From Lenzites betulinus (lineage: Eukaryota; Basidiomycota; Agaricomycetes; Polyporales; Polyporaceae), in assembly GCA_022264855.1 (NCBI GenBank), contig JABYQU010000046.1:248001-312000 (forward strand): a DNA stretch of 64,000 nt, written 5' to 3'. Shown one piece after another: positions 1 to 11,454 of this stretch (positions within the stretch are counted from its first letter, which is position 1; each line of letters begins with the position of its first letter). A program made the position numbers and the translations under genes. Below the pieces are notes generated by a model. The model saw nothing but the letters and a program-made list of their open reading frames with translations, did not search any database and had not been told where the DNA came from.

Positions 1-1033
1 GGAGAGGAAAGTCCCGCGCGGTATACGGAGTGTGTCAACGATGAAGTTGCCCCACCACGTCCCTAGCTGCATACGGCCAGCAGTATCAGCGGTGCTTATG
101 GACTCATTTACAAGTTGCGGAGGGAGTTTAACAAAAGACTTACGCGGCGGAACATCTGATGCCAGGCGCGGCTATAAGATACGGGTCAGTATCAGTCGCT
201 GCGAATAAGGGAGGAGGGTAGGAACGACCCACCCCCAAAAGCGGCGAACGGTGTACGCTTCAGACCAGGTTCCAAAGAGATCCGGCCAGCTCTCAGGGCC
301 CCATAGGTGGCTGCCGACGGCCACTGCTGAGAGCAAGGCGTATGAGACCTTTATCGTTTCGTAAGACCAGACGAGCCAGAGCGCCATGCATGCGGGACGC
401 GCGAGGTAGCCTGCAAGACCGAATGGAAAGTAGGCATCGCTCCTTGTCGGGTCGTACAGGTGCTCGTGCGTGAACATGAACGTCTCGAAAACGTCGATCA
501 CGACGAGAGCGACCAAAAACTGGCGGAGGCACTGTAAGATGTGTCGCGTCCTCGTTCCCTTGATAGGTGCTGGAACGTTCGGGACCTGAAATCGCCAATC
601 GCACAACGTTAGTTACGCTGCCTCGTAATAGGATGCGAAGGTGTACTTGTGCATTGGTGCCAATCAGACGAGGGTTAAAGATTACGCAGAGTGAGTGCCA
701 GAACCTTATCCAGAAGGGTTTCTCGGCCAGAGGACCAGGGTATCGGAGGTAATGGATGCTCTTTGCTGCCTCGAGTGGCCATGCAAATAGCGTCGTGTTC
801 AGTAGCATGCTCCCCAGGAAGCTGCCAAGTGAATAGTTGGCGACCGGCGGCGCTCCGGCCAAGGTATATGTCATACTAGCATGCACGATAGTGCAAATGA
901 GAGCGAGCGATGCGACAAAGCGGATACCGGGAGGTGGCCGCAACGCCATGACGCCGGCCAGGACAACATTCGGGAGGAGAACGAAGGTCAGCATCGGAAA
1001 CGGGGGTCTCCCCGTACTGGCCACAGCGTCCAT
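1..1033 (-). CDS. Wax-synthase-like membrane O-acyltransferase, copy 1 (3' end outside window)
   Basis: This is a multi-exon gene for a polytopic membrane protein of the wax synthase / MBOAT_2 type, a family that moves acyl groups onto alcohols at the ER. The ATG is at 1033. Exon 1 encodes hydrophobic N-terminal segments and the motif RFWHSLCVIFNPRLIGTNAQV up to about 646. A short intron with a GTACAC donor follows, then an exon ending in VRRFWG, another intron, the WHQMFRR block that carries the family's likely active-site His, and an exon running off the left edge. It is about 75 percent similar by eye to the complete copy at 4428-5780, in the same orientation. The acyl acceptor cannot be inferred. 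No frame break was seen in the visible part. Confidence 0.75.
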
Positions 1034-4000
1034 TTTGGACGTGGTATTAAAACTGCATATACGGACGCGTCAAAATGCGGGAATTTCGAGGATTGAAGGA
1101 TGATAATTACGCGGATGTAGACACCACTCAGTGTACAAGATTCAGAGGTCGGTTGGGTAGCAGTAAGAGAGAGACGCCACGTAGTTTGTTCATATACGTT
1201 CCGCCCCTGTGAATCGGGGACATCCTAATGAGGATTAGACGTGATTTTGGAACATAATTGGCGTCGGCTGGATGATGGTGAAATTCATACATTTCCTTCG
1301 AGAGGATCGGGCGGGCGCTCCGGCGCAGGGCCTCTGCCTTAATCTCAAACATTGACTAGCTATGGAGGTACAATCAGCTTTTTAGCAGTTTAGCAAGCTC
1401 AAGAATCGGGACTCACCTAGGCAACGACAGCATCAACGATAGCTGCCTAGGACCGACTCTAGGAAGTGTAGTTAGTGTACTTCGCTCGTATAATTACTTT
1501 CCGTCCCTCATCAGGAAAAACCTCCCTCTGACATAGCCACTATATCGCAAATATACTGAGCATGTCACAGTATATCAGAAATATATCGAGCATGCGGTGA
1601 TATATCGCGGATATATAGAGAATGTCACGATATATCGATGGTATCCCTCAGAGATTCCTGATATGTCTCGATGTTTCAAGACATATCGGGCAAGCAAACG
1701 AGCACACATACTCAGTATATAGTGACGCCAACATGACGAGAATCAGTCTGCCATATTCTTGCACAAAGCAGACGTCCTGTTACATATGCACCCAGTTGAT
1801 AATATGTATCATACCCGATGTAGTGCGACGCAGTAGAGGTACACCATGTATTTCTATGCTGCAGGATCGACTCTGTGCAGAGAATACAATCAGTTTCGTT
1901 GACATAACATGACATGCTACCTGCCACGGAACTCACGGATAGCAGGCTGTCCCCCGGCGGCCCTACACTGCCAACCGTGAGTCAGATGACGGAGAGGCCG
2001 ATGAGGGAAGATCTCGAGGATGACCGTGGGACCCAGCGGTAGCGCGCCGGTCAGGTTACGGTCAGAGACGATACGAATATTACCAGAGCCTCCGAGCAGG
2101 TGGGGTCTTACAGCCAGGTGACGAAGGTACCTGCCGGTAGCCAGACTGAACATGACGGCTCAATGTTGTCGGTAAAGGCTACAACGCTTATAATAAATGA
2201 TCCGGACTGTTGATCGCGGCTAGGCGTCATGTATGTTTTATGTGCACGGCCTTAGGCTCCTTTCATTGGCGCTTTCTTGAATACATCGCTCTTTCGAACA
2301 TTCCGTTGGGACAGCACAAAAATATGATTGAAGTGATCGTACATAGATATCAAGATAGCAATTAGTAGCTACCGTATGTACTGATATCGTTGTAAGATAT
2401 TTATCAACGTACCGTCAAGTCTGAGTCGACACCATGGGGTGGCTGGTCAGCGGCTTACCAGGCTTAATGACATGCAGGCCTCGACGATTTTAGCACCACT
2501 TACCATGCTTAGGACTTGCAGCCAACGGGAAATGACTTACATTGGCTCCTGGCGGCTCCAGTGGCCCCGACTTACTGGTGAGGCTGAGGAACTTACGCTG
2601 CACTGACCGGGTCCCCTTGCAGAGGGGATGGGGGGACGAGACAAGTCCCCGCTTTCCATCACAAGAAGAAAGCCCGGACTATATACTCATCAGAGAGAAC
2701 AAACACGGTGCTATACCGCATACTGGTAGCGGTGGCGTGAAAAAGCGGGCTCGGGCGGGCAGACATGTTGACGCTGAATTTGGGTGGAGAGACTGTCATG
2801 GATTTGAGGGAATACTGCAGTGTGTACACCAGATGGGGGAAGGCAGACACGGAGCAGTCGATAGGATGATTAGGAAGCTAGTGGTAACCTTACGGGACAT
2901 GCGTGTAGCCAGGTGATAGGCGGGGCGCAGAGATCTGAATAAGCGGATGGCAGGAGCGTGAAACACTCAGCTTACGGTAATCTAATGAACGTTTGGCAGT
3001 GTACAAGTGTTGATGACGCGTGGATGAATTTATTTACCAGTTACTTAGCATGCAGCGTTACAACAACCTTTGAGGAGAGGATACGGCAACATTAATGAGG
3101 TTTTGAAATGGATGACGGACGGCCATCGGTGTATGTTGCTGTCGTCTACCTCAAAGTTGTACTAGTAGGCCGGGAACAGGAATTTGCTAAGTACAAACTA
3201 CGCGACGCCGGCGGCAGTTTGTTTATGTATATTTGGTTTGATCAAAAGCGCCCGAGTACTTGCTGGCGCGGACGGTGCGCTGGCGCGTTGCTCCTCCTTC
3301 TTTCCTTCCCCTCCGAGTCTCCTACACGCCTATACCAATACGTCTGTCTTCCTCGTTCTCCGCTAGCTCTTGGTACCTCCTATCACAACCACTGGCTTCT
3401 GGCATGGGCTTTCTGCTCACGACGTCCATCATCCCGCGAAACCTCCCAAGTAAGTCAATCGCCACTAGTGACATGTCAATGACGTGAGTGCCAGTTAAGT
3501 TTGTCCACTATGTCGGCAAGACCCTGTATGGCCTGTATAGGGTTCACCGTACCCAGTCAATGGTGAGTAGTCTTCTTCGTTGGGCTGCGTGGAGTCGCCG
3601 TCGTCCTACGGCATCTGACCACAGTGGGTTATACCGACAGTAGCTCCAGCGAATCGTCCTCGGTTACAGAAGGTATGTACAATCTGATATTTCCAGCAGT
3701 GAAGTGTGTCATAGCTGGCTGAAGACGGCTTGCTTGCCTTCATCGTCATCGCAGGGGTCTTGTCTGGTAAGTTGGGTGTGCACCCCCTCAGCGCTCTATG
3801 CTCACATCATATACAGGTTCTGAGAGTCCGTATGAGCAGGAGGTTCAATATTCATAGTATACTCTTTGACTCAGCTACTAGTAGTCTATTTGTCATGTTA
3901 GGCCTCTGATGTATCATAGTCTTATCATAATATATGCCGCATTCACGGCTATTTCTCTTTCATAACCCGGTGTGCTATGTGGGAACATGCTCAGATATGT

Positions 4001-4427
4001 GGACGAAATACTGCAGAATGTGAAGATATATTGATGATATATCGTGATATACACCCACATCTAGAATCGACACCACACGATTGCGGGAAATAGTGTGGCG
4101 ACACATTATATTGGGATATATGCTTGAATGCCCGATATTTGGCGGAAATATGCCGTATCTCAACGGGAGGTTTTCCCTGATGCTGCCGGTTCTGATGTGC
4201 ATGATATGATCTCGTGGCGTATTGGCTCGTATTGGCAGGTACCGGCAAGTTGAATACTACTCGCCGATGAGACACCGGAGTCTGTATGCGAAACAGCCAA
4301 AGAAGTCAACTAAGAAAAGAAAACGTGAATACTAATATGTGTGAGAATGTCAGAGCTTTATAATCCGCAGGCTACAGAGGTAAGCTGCATCAGCAAATGA
4401 GCCACTCGCTATTAACATCATTTATAC
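1034..4427. other. Intergenic region between the tandem wax-synthase copies
   Basis: No gene is recognised in these 3.4 kb. The stretch just upstream of copy 1 (about 1130-1230) resembles the stretch upstream of copy 2 (about 5900-5990), so the duplication included promoter DNA. The region also holds a 30-bp A+T-rich tandem repeat (1541-1640). Scattered minus-strand donor-like GTAAGT motifs near 2500-2610 could be remains of an intron-rich gene, but no protein similarity is visible. Confidence 0.5.
1541..1640. repeat. 30-bp tandem repeat, 3.3 copies
   Basis: Units begin at 1541, 1571, 1601 and 1631 (partial). Each starts TATATC and carries a GAGCATG/GAGAATG core, and the period is exactly 30 bp with several substitutions per unit. 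It lies about 510 bp upstream of the copy 1 start codon. A related but less regular ATATCG-rich patch is at about 4020-4055. Confidence 0.85.
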
Positions 4428-5780
4428 TCACATGAACGGCACCAGGATCTCCTTCGTCGGCGAATATGCGAACACTGGCTCAAAGCAGCCCGCCCTGTAC
4501 ATCCACTCCTGCCAGAAGAGCCTCCCCACGTGCGTGAACCACAGACACACCCAAACATATCCCACGGCGCGCGTTAGTCCCGTCGTCTTGCGGATACCAG
4601 CGCGCCGGGCGAGCGCGATAACCAGGTCCTCGAGGGTGATCGCGAGGGCATTTAGTGCGAAGAACGTCCACGATTTTCCAAAGTGCTCCGTGCCGAGGGC
4701 GAGATCGCCGATGCAGTGCATGAGTCCGGACAGGTTGAAGGCGATATGGACCTGCACTTGAGCGGAGAGGAAGCTGCCGCGCGGTATGTGTAGTATGTCA
4801 ACGATGAAGTTGCCCCACCGCGACCCTAGCTACAGAGGACCAACCGTATCAGCTGTGCTCATTTACATGGCGGATACAGATGGACAAGAGACGCACGCGA
4901 CGAAATAGTTGATGCCAGGTGCGCCTTCGGGAGACTGGTCAGTATTTGCCGTGGTGGATTAGGCAAGGGTAAAAACGACGTACCCCCAAAAGCGGCGGAC
5001 GGTGTATGCGTCTGACAAGTTTCCAAAGATATCCGGCCAGTCTTCTGGGCTCCAGAGATGAGTGCTTACTGCCAAGGCCGCTGTCAAGATATACGTGGTC
5101 TGCATCGTTGTGTAGGACCAGATGAGCCAGAAGGCTGTGCAGGCGGAGCGTGCGAGGTAGCCTGCAACACCGGTTGGAAAGTACTCATCGCTCCTCGACG
5201 GGTCGTACAGGTGAATGTGCGTGAATATGAACGACTCGAGGACGTCGATGATGGTGAGGTTGACCAGTAGTTGGCGTAGGCACCGTAAGAGATACCGCGT
5301 CCTCGTTCCCTTGTAAGGCGACGGAACGTGCGAGACCTGGGAACGCCTAGCGTTAGTTCGGTAGTCTTTTAGTAACAATATGTCAGGGCGTACTTGTGCA
5401 TTAGTGCCGATGAGACGAGGATTGAAGATTATGCAGAGTGAATGCCAGAACCTCATCCAAAGGGGTCTCTCGGTCAGAGGGCCCGGGTAGCAGAGGTAAT
5501 GGATGTCCTTCGCTTCATCGAGCGGCCATGCGAAGAGCATCGTGTTCAGGAGCATGCTCCCTAAGAAGGCGCTAAGGGAGTAGTCGACTACCGGGGCTCC
5601 GCCCACAGTATATGTTACAGCCGCATACACACTCATAAGTATCAATACGAGCGATGCACCGAAGCGGATACCGGGCGACGGTCGCAGAGCCATGACGCCA
5701 GCCAGCGCAACATTTGGCAGGAGCAGAAAGGTCAAAAATGGAAACGGGGGTCTCCCAGTTCTGGTATATGTTGCGTCCAT
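4428..5780 (-). CDS. Wax-synthase-like membrane O-acyltransferase, copy 2 (complete)
   Basis: This is the complete paralogue of copy 1. The ATG is at 5780 and the TGA at 4428-4430. Exon 1 runs to about 5397. The first intron (about 62 nt, GTACGC donor, CAG acceptor) can be read through without a stop. Exon 2 ends at TVRRFWG near 5000. A second intron precedes a short exon with WHQLFRRV (His being the expected MBOAT catalytic residue), and a third ends near 4830. The last exon encodes WGNFIVDILHIPRGSF and several hydrophobic helices, one containing GLMHCIGDLALG, and ends in ILVPFM. Length and membrane pattern fit basidiomycete wax-synthase-domain proteins, which often sit in terpenoid or ester pathways. 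The substrate is unknown. Confidence 0.8.
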
Positions 5781-6165
5781 GTGGGGCGGGGTCCACGGTC
5801 CGAACCAAAATCGCTATCTGCCGACGAAGCTTACCAGTGAGAGTGTCAATTATGTGGTTGTCAGCGACAGTAGTAGAAATGTAACGTACTAACGCTAGGC
5901 GAGTGCGTGGTAGTTTAGGTAGTGGGAGAACCCAGACACCACGTAGTTTGCTGATATACGCCCGGTACCCGCCCCTGCGAAACATCGCGATGTTTCATAG
6001 GGGAGCGCCAGGCGGGAGCTCCGACACAGGGCTGTGAACATACCCTAAACATTGGCTGGCTAGACAAGTATCCCTCGCATAAAATCGGGACTTACTCAAA
6101 CATCGATAATACCACTGGTGGGCGTATGTAGCTTGCTCATATACTTGCCTTCCAACTCCGCGGTA

Positions 6166-6507
6166 TTACCGCCTTACCACTGTCATGAGCAGTATAAGAT
6201 TGAATGTGACTGTGAGACATTCGCGTTGAACGTTGAGTGCCGGCGCCGTTTTCGATGATGGTGGACGCAACGAAAGAGGCAGTGGCGAGCCGGCGCTTCG
6301 CTCATAGTTGCACCGCCGTTTGAATGCTTTCCCGCACTGGCATAATGTGCATTTACTCATCGCTCGTAGCTTGCACTTTTCTGTGGTAGAATGAGAGGTA
6401 CTGCATGATTTCGTCACTGTCCTTGCACTTGTTGCTCTGTGGTCACTTCGGGCTTGAGCACGCTGCATGTTCCGCGTTGGTCGCCGTTGAACCCATGGCG
6501 GCGTCAC
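6166..6507 (-). pseudogene. Possible degenerate C2H2 zinc-finger fragment
   Basis: One minus-strand frame reads CTLCQCGKAFKRRCNYER, which resembles the first half of a C2H2 finger (Cys pair, CGKAF). The expected His pair is not in that frame. A HSHIQSYTAH string lies in another frame about 130 nt further on, which suggests a frameshifted remnant. Chance similarity is a real alternative. Confidence 0.2.
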
Positions 6508-6633
6508 CTCAGGCTGTAGCCTACTAGTAGGAGTATCGCAAATTCTCTAGCGTCAGCGGCTTGATAATTACGACGGGCGCAGAGTCAGTTACAATATTAC
6601 CTAAAGCTACGCCCCTTTGAGCTTATACTGTTC

Positions 6634-6675
6634 AAACTTGAGGGACTCCGGAGTAAACTTGAGGGACTCCGGAGT
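6634..6675. repeat. Perfect 21-bp tandem duplication
   Basis: Two identical 21-bp units lie at 6634-6654 and 6655-6675, with AGGGACTCCGGAGT as part of each unit. On the minus strand each unit would encode the heptad TPESLKF. The unit length is a multiple of three, but no surrounding gene could be established. Confidence 0.85.
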
Positions 6676-7491
6676 CTGGGCATCGGTGGAATTAACGATG
6701 CCTGAGCCGCTACTCACGCGTTCGGCCACTGTGGCAGCGATCGCCATCGCGCGCATAGTAAGATGAAATGCAGCCAGGTGTATCTCCCTCACCCCGAGAG
6801 GCCTCCGTGAGCTCCAATAGCTGATAGGACACCGATGTTGACTGTAGGCGATGAAGGTTGTGGAGGGCAGGGCATGTCAAGTGCTGGCGGCGTCCCGTTC
6901 TCACGAAGGACGTTGTAAAGTGTTTTCTGGCAGAACATTGCCGGAAAGGATGTCTCCTCGGTTGATGCCACCGAACGTTAATCAATGACCCGCCATTCCA
7001 CAATTTGCATGCTTGAGAACTCCACGATACCTGCTGGGCTTTCCACGCCTTGTACATCAGCGGATGGCGATGACAATGAAAAGCACCGACCTGGCGCGAA
7101 GCAAGCATGCCACATGTGCCTCCCCGAAGTTGGGGTAAACCCAACCAGCGCTGCAGCGGTTCTCAGGTGCAATAACTGTCTCGGTAGCTGTCGAAGTCCA
7201 AACGAGCATCAGCGTCATTCTTCAAAATCAGGCACTCTATTAACAGCCTGAGAGACGTACTTACCTCGACTATCGGAGCCGCATTCTGTTGCATTCAGGG
7301 CCTCGACTTCAAGCTTGTACGTCTGAGAGTTTGCAAGCCTCAATTCTGTCGTCCTCTCCTTCTCCCGCGGCTAATTGAATAGCTAGTGCCTTGCCCTGAG
7401 GCGGGGGAGCGGCGGAGCCCAGGAGCTCTGAATGCGAGCACCCGGGGGCTTGGCTTACAGCCCTAACCAGGAACAACAAGAACACCCTTGG

Positions 7492-8028
7492 TCAGACGAT
7501 GCCAGCGCTGGTTTCTTGAGCGGTCCGCTGGGCACCCTGCCACTCCCACCGAGCGGGGCTTTCCGACGTCGTGAGAGCCGCGACCACACTCGAGAATGAA
7601 TTTGTCGCGACGCACGTACTACGTAGCGCTCCATCCCGCGTGGCATAGAACAGCCTCTGTTCGGGGCATGGGTAACTCCACCCCTCAAGCAGCCTCAAGC
7701 TCGTCGAAGACCCACACAGGTACGTACACATCCGTGTGGACAGCACTTCCCCACCCACCGTAGGCCCGGAAACCGCCGAGACGGACGGACGCAGGCACGG
7801 ACGATAAGCCTTCCAAAGCGTACTCAAAGTTGGAGTACCTCTACGCGATCGGCGTGTGCGTCCCTTTGTCGTTCGCGATGGCGTCAGTGTCCTTAGATCC
7901 GGCACCGACTGCCAAGGCGTCCTAAACGCTATAAGGCCTGGCAGCGTGGCGCAAACTGGCACCAGATTAAGGTGAGCCAGCGTGTGCGCGATTGAGACAC
8001 CAGCAGTACTGCGCATCCAGACCATCAT
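7492..8028 (-). pseudogene. Possible WW-domain-like protein remnant
   Basis: The minus frame contains LRLLEGWSYPCPEQRLFYATRDGALR. This resembles the W-to-YF stretch (LPEGWS..PEG..YF) of a WW-like domain common in large agaricomycete protein families. The second Trp/Pro part is not evident and flanking residues are low-complexity, so it is called a remnant rather than a gene. This rests on recognition alone. Confidence 0.28.
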
Positions 8029-8502
8029 CCTGGGCTTCTGATCGTAGACGTTTAATGCCCCCGACGGTCGGCGAGGGAAGTATCGCAGCCTTGGACGGGC
8101 GCCACGAGGCGCGACAGCGAACCGGGACAGGGTGGCCCGACGTGCGCAGCGACGGGGGGAATTGCCGCTGCAGCCTCGGGGTGCAGCGCGATTGTCGCTC
8201 TAGGTTCCGGCAAGTTGTGGGTGGATAACTCCTGCCGTGCACGACAGGAAATGAGCGCGAGAACTGCCATACATATAAAACCGATGAGAAATATGACATC
8301 TATGTGGACTTGCCACGAGTCGGAAATACAATACAGAGTACACACGGGGAATCTATGGGAGCGAGAGGATACATACTGGATGGTGGACTTTAGGAGGAGG
8401 TTTCGGGAACATATTTCTGATACGTTGCAGCTGGGCGAAGGACGGCTCGGCCCTTCCGGTCGCGATAGAACAGAACGTCGCCTGCGCGAGAGTCAGCATG
8501 GT

Positions 8503-10193
8503 CTAGAGGCCCGCAGCGGATCTGATGAGAACGTTGACGTTACCTCTGTCCTCCACGAACTGGCAGTCGTTGTAATTATCCCACAGAGCTTTGAACACGG
8601 GCTTTTCCGAGTAGTGGTAGTGCTCGCCGAGGAAGGCACGCAGGTGCTTCGTTGCCTCTGCACCGTGATCTGTAGGGTTAAGTATGTCATTAGCGACTCA
8701 TTCAACGTCTCGCGATGTGAGGGAATAGACGGTACTGACAAAACGGCATTTTAGGGAAGAAGTGATGGATAACGTGATACCGGGCCACGTCGTGAAGGAA
8801 GAATCGCCCCATCCAGCCGAGAAAATTGCGGTCTACAGTGGCGGCCGCGCCGCGCTGGAAGTTCCACTCCGCCTGGCGATAGTGCGGCAATGCGGGGTCT
8901 GTGTGATGCAGATATGTGATCATGATAAACCTGTAAGCGCAAGTCCCCATGGGGTTAGAAATGTTGAACGGGTTCAAAAGACCGAGGAAATGTCACATAC
9001 CAATGCGTCACGCAAAGCCAGGGTATACCATAATACTTGATGACGGCGGCCGCACCCCAGGTCTTACACGCTAGCCGCACGAGAGATGCGATGGCGAGGA
9101 TGCCAACGTTCGATAACAGAACAACGTTGCGTTGCTCTTTCGTGAACAGTACAGAATTTGCTGTGTAGACAGGGACGTCAGCGCAGGCAGGCTGAGCCCC
9201 CAACAGGGAACTTACGATCAAAATGGTTCGTCCACTTAGGATAGCTCTTCTGCCCCGAGACGTTAAAAACTAAGGGGACATGGTCAACGAAATGTAGGGC
9301 ATACAGCAAATATGGGACACTTGCGGAGGTACGCAGGGAAGGCGAATAACTGTTGGCGTACAAGCGTGAAGAGCGTATAGATAGGCGTGTCGCCAAGATA
9401 CTCTTCGTAGTCAATCTTCGTCAGCCCGTCGGCCTCGGGGATACCGAGGTCGCTGCGCGTTTTGGGTACGTAAACCTCGTCACGCTCCATAGAAGCATGA
9501 TTGCAGTGATGTCTATGATGTGAGATCTTCCAGCTCAAATATGGCGTCCACAGAAGGCTGTGGGTGATCTGCAAAGGCGCGGAATATCAACGGGTGCACA
9601 CAATCGTCTATGAAGCTAAGAAAACTGACGAATCCTACAACGTTACAAAGGCGTTGACTCGGTGAGAAAGCACCATGGCCGCACTAAATGCACACAGATC
9701 ATCAGTATAAGTCCGTGCAACAGCAGTTGGGAACCTACTTCATGTCCGATGACCCAGATCCCGGTGAATATAAGACCTTGGAACCACCAACTGTAGGATG
9801 CGGTCAGTAGCGTGCCGCGCGCACGCACTCGGCGAGCTTACTACAGCATCCAACTCGCCCAACGCGCGAGTTCAGCGCCGGGTAGGGTGAGCCTCTGAAT
9901 CGCAGCGCGACTGGTGAAAGTCGGGTCGATAAACAATGCAATTCGCCAGCAACATGCCGCCATAGCAATGTCAAGGGCAAGCCAGGCGAGGCCCCTGCGA
10001 GTATCTCGGATAAACAGGTGAGATGGGATCGTCGCCCGTATTTCCTGCATTCTCCTACAATACACGGTAACATTAGGAATATGTGCACGCCGGAGAACGC
10101 GTATTGTGCATACCAGGACATTGGAGTAAACTCGGGCAGATCTTGCTCGGAGTAGCTCGAGACCTTTCTCGCGTCATCGGGGGCGGTCGACAT
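8503..10193 (-). CDS. Delta-12 fatty acid desaturase (oleate desaturase)
   Basis: This membrane di-iron desaturase would convert oleoyl to linoleoyl chains in the ER. The start chosen is the ATG at 10193 (MSTAPDDARKV) and the stop is TAG at 8503-8505. All three His boxes are present once introns are removed. Box 1, HECGH, is split by a 55-nt intron with a GTAGGT donor near 9744. Box 2 is HHRHH (near 9510) and box 3 is HVIHH (near 8775). Exon 1 ends after FTPMSW at 10114. Other diagnostic stretches are GLIFTGIWVIGHE, SLLWTPYLSWKISHH and MERDEVYVPKTRSDLG. The C terminus ends NVLIRSAAGL. No disruption was found. The gene lies between the wax-synthase pair and an ester-forming-type hydrolase, all on the minus strand. 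Confidence 0.9.
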
Positions 10194-11454
10194 TTTGAGA
10201 GGCGAGAGGCCGGAGATTGGCTTGGGGTGGTGGGGGGACACGACGTCGACGGTGCGGACGTTGTTCCGACACGACTTGCGGGAATTTATCTGTTTTCGGG
10301 GCGCCAGATCTCCGGTCTGCCACTGTCGCCTAATGAAGTGTCCGCCACCCGTTAGTGTAAAAGAGTACATACACGTGTGCGACCAGAACGGGGCTGCGGG
10401 GGTGCACTTGAAATGGCTGCCGGCAGCGTACGGGATGACGGAGAGGGCTGAGGAAGCTGCAAAGGGGGAGCCGAGGCAATGGCCGGAGCGCTGAGCGAGC
10501 ATACGAGAACGCTTGGATGTTTGTGGGGAAGGTGTGAACCCAAGCATGAGCGTGTGTAAACGGCCGCGGAGCCAAGATGTATCGGCAGGTCTCAGTCTCG
10601 GGAGATCAGTCATGTCAGTTCCGAGTCTGTTGGGAAAGTTCCCAGCGACACATGGGGCCCGCGCCCCAGTCAGTGGGCGCCCGTCGCCCGGCGGTGCATG
10701 ACTACACAGTGAATGCGCAGCGCAGGCCCCCGCAGGGGTGGAAGCCGCCGTAGACGTGTTCTAAATGGGACGGCAGAAGTAGTCATATTCGGCACGTGGC
10801 AACCCCAGCTTGCCTATAGCTCACGCCGTGTCGCATTAAACGACGGGGAGTGTCTGCGGAAGACGCACTGAAAGCGCACGCACACAAATCGGGCTTGATG
10901 AGCAGCTGCAAGGACATTTGGAGACGCAACGAGGAGGCGTGGTGACGGTAGCGGTGCAAGATCGACTCGGGCGTGGGTCGGGACTCGGCAACGTACAGGC
11001 GCCAGTTTAGGCAACATCCCTCGTCGCTTGCCGCGCGGAACTGACATTCATACAGAGCTCCAGTGTCGCGAGGTTAAACGTGTTGAGCGACGCACCTGCT
11101 CAAATTGACTTGCGAAAATGCTCACAGGAAGGATCGGCGCTGCCTTCTATCACTCTCCGTTCCCGTTCTCCGGACAATGCCAGCGGCGCCAACACGTGTG
11201 AAAGCGCGTGGATGAGTACTACACCAGCTTGTCTCTCATGACATGTAATGAGCATTAGACATTCTGAGTGCCTGGCCAGCTCGGCCGCAACACGCGCAGC
11301 GGGGCTTCTTGTCGAAAGCCACTCGGATTGCTCGCAACAGTCAACGCGTGTCCGGGTTCCAAGCACGGTTATATGGGACATCTCCTGTGATAGAGAACGC
11401 CACATTATGAGTTATTCAAAATGACCGCGACCTGTGCAGGGAGCCGTACCGAAA
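10194..11454. other. Intergenic, upstream of the desaturase
   Basis: No gene is recognised in 1.26 kb. Open frames on both strands are rich in Arg, Pro and Ser and have no family resemblance. This should contain the desaturase promoter on its left side. Confidence 0.45.

Larger units (their letters stand above)
5781..8502. other. Gene-poor region with decayed coding fragments
   Basis: About 2.7 kb without a confident gene. It contains a possible degenerate C2H2 finger (6166-6507), a perfect 21-bp tandem repeat (6634-6675) and a possible WW-type pseudogene (7492-8028). The rest (8030-8500) is the 3' flank of the desaturase and shows nothing recognisable. Confidence 0.5.

Noticed and set aside
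9719..9780. Apparent loss of desaturase His box 1 (HEVGS instead of HECGH)
   Set aside because: The frame reads through an intron. Removing GTAGGT...TTTAG (55 nt) restores HECGH exactly, so the enzyme is intact.
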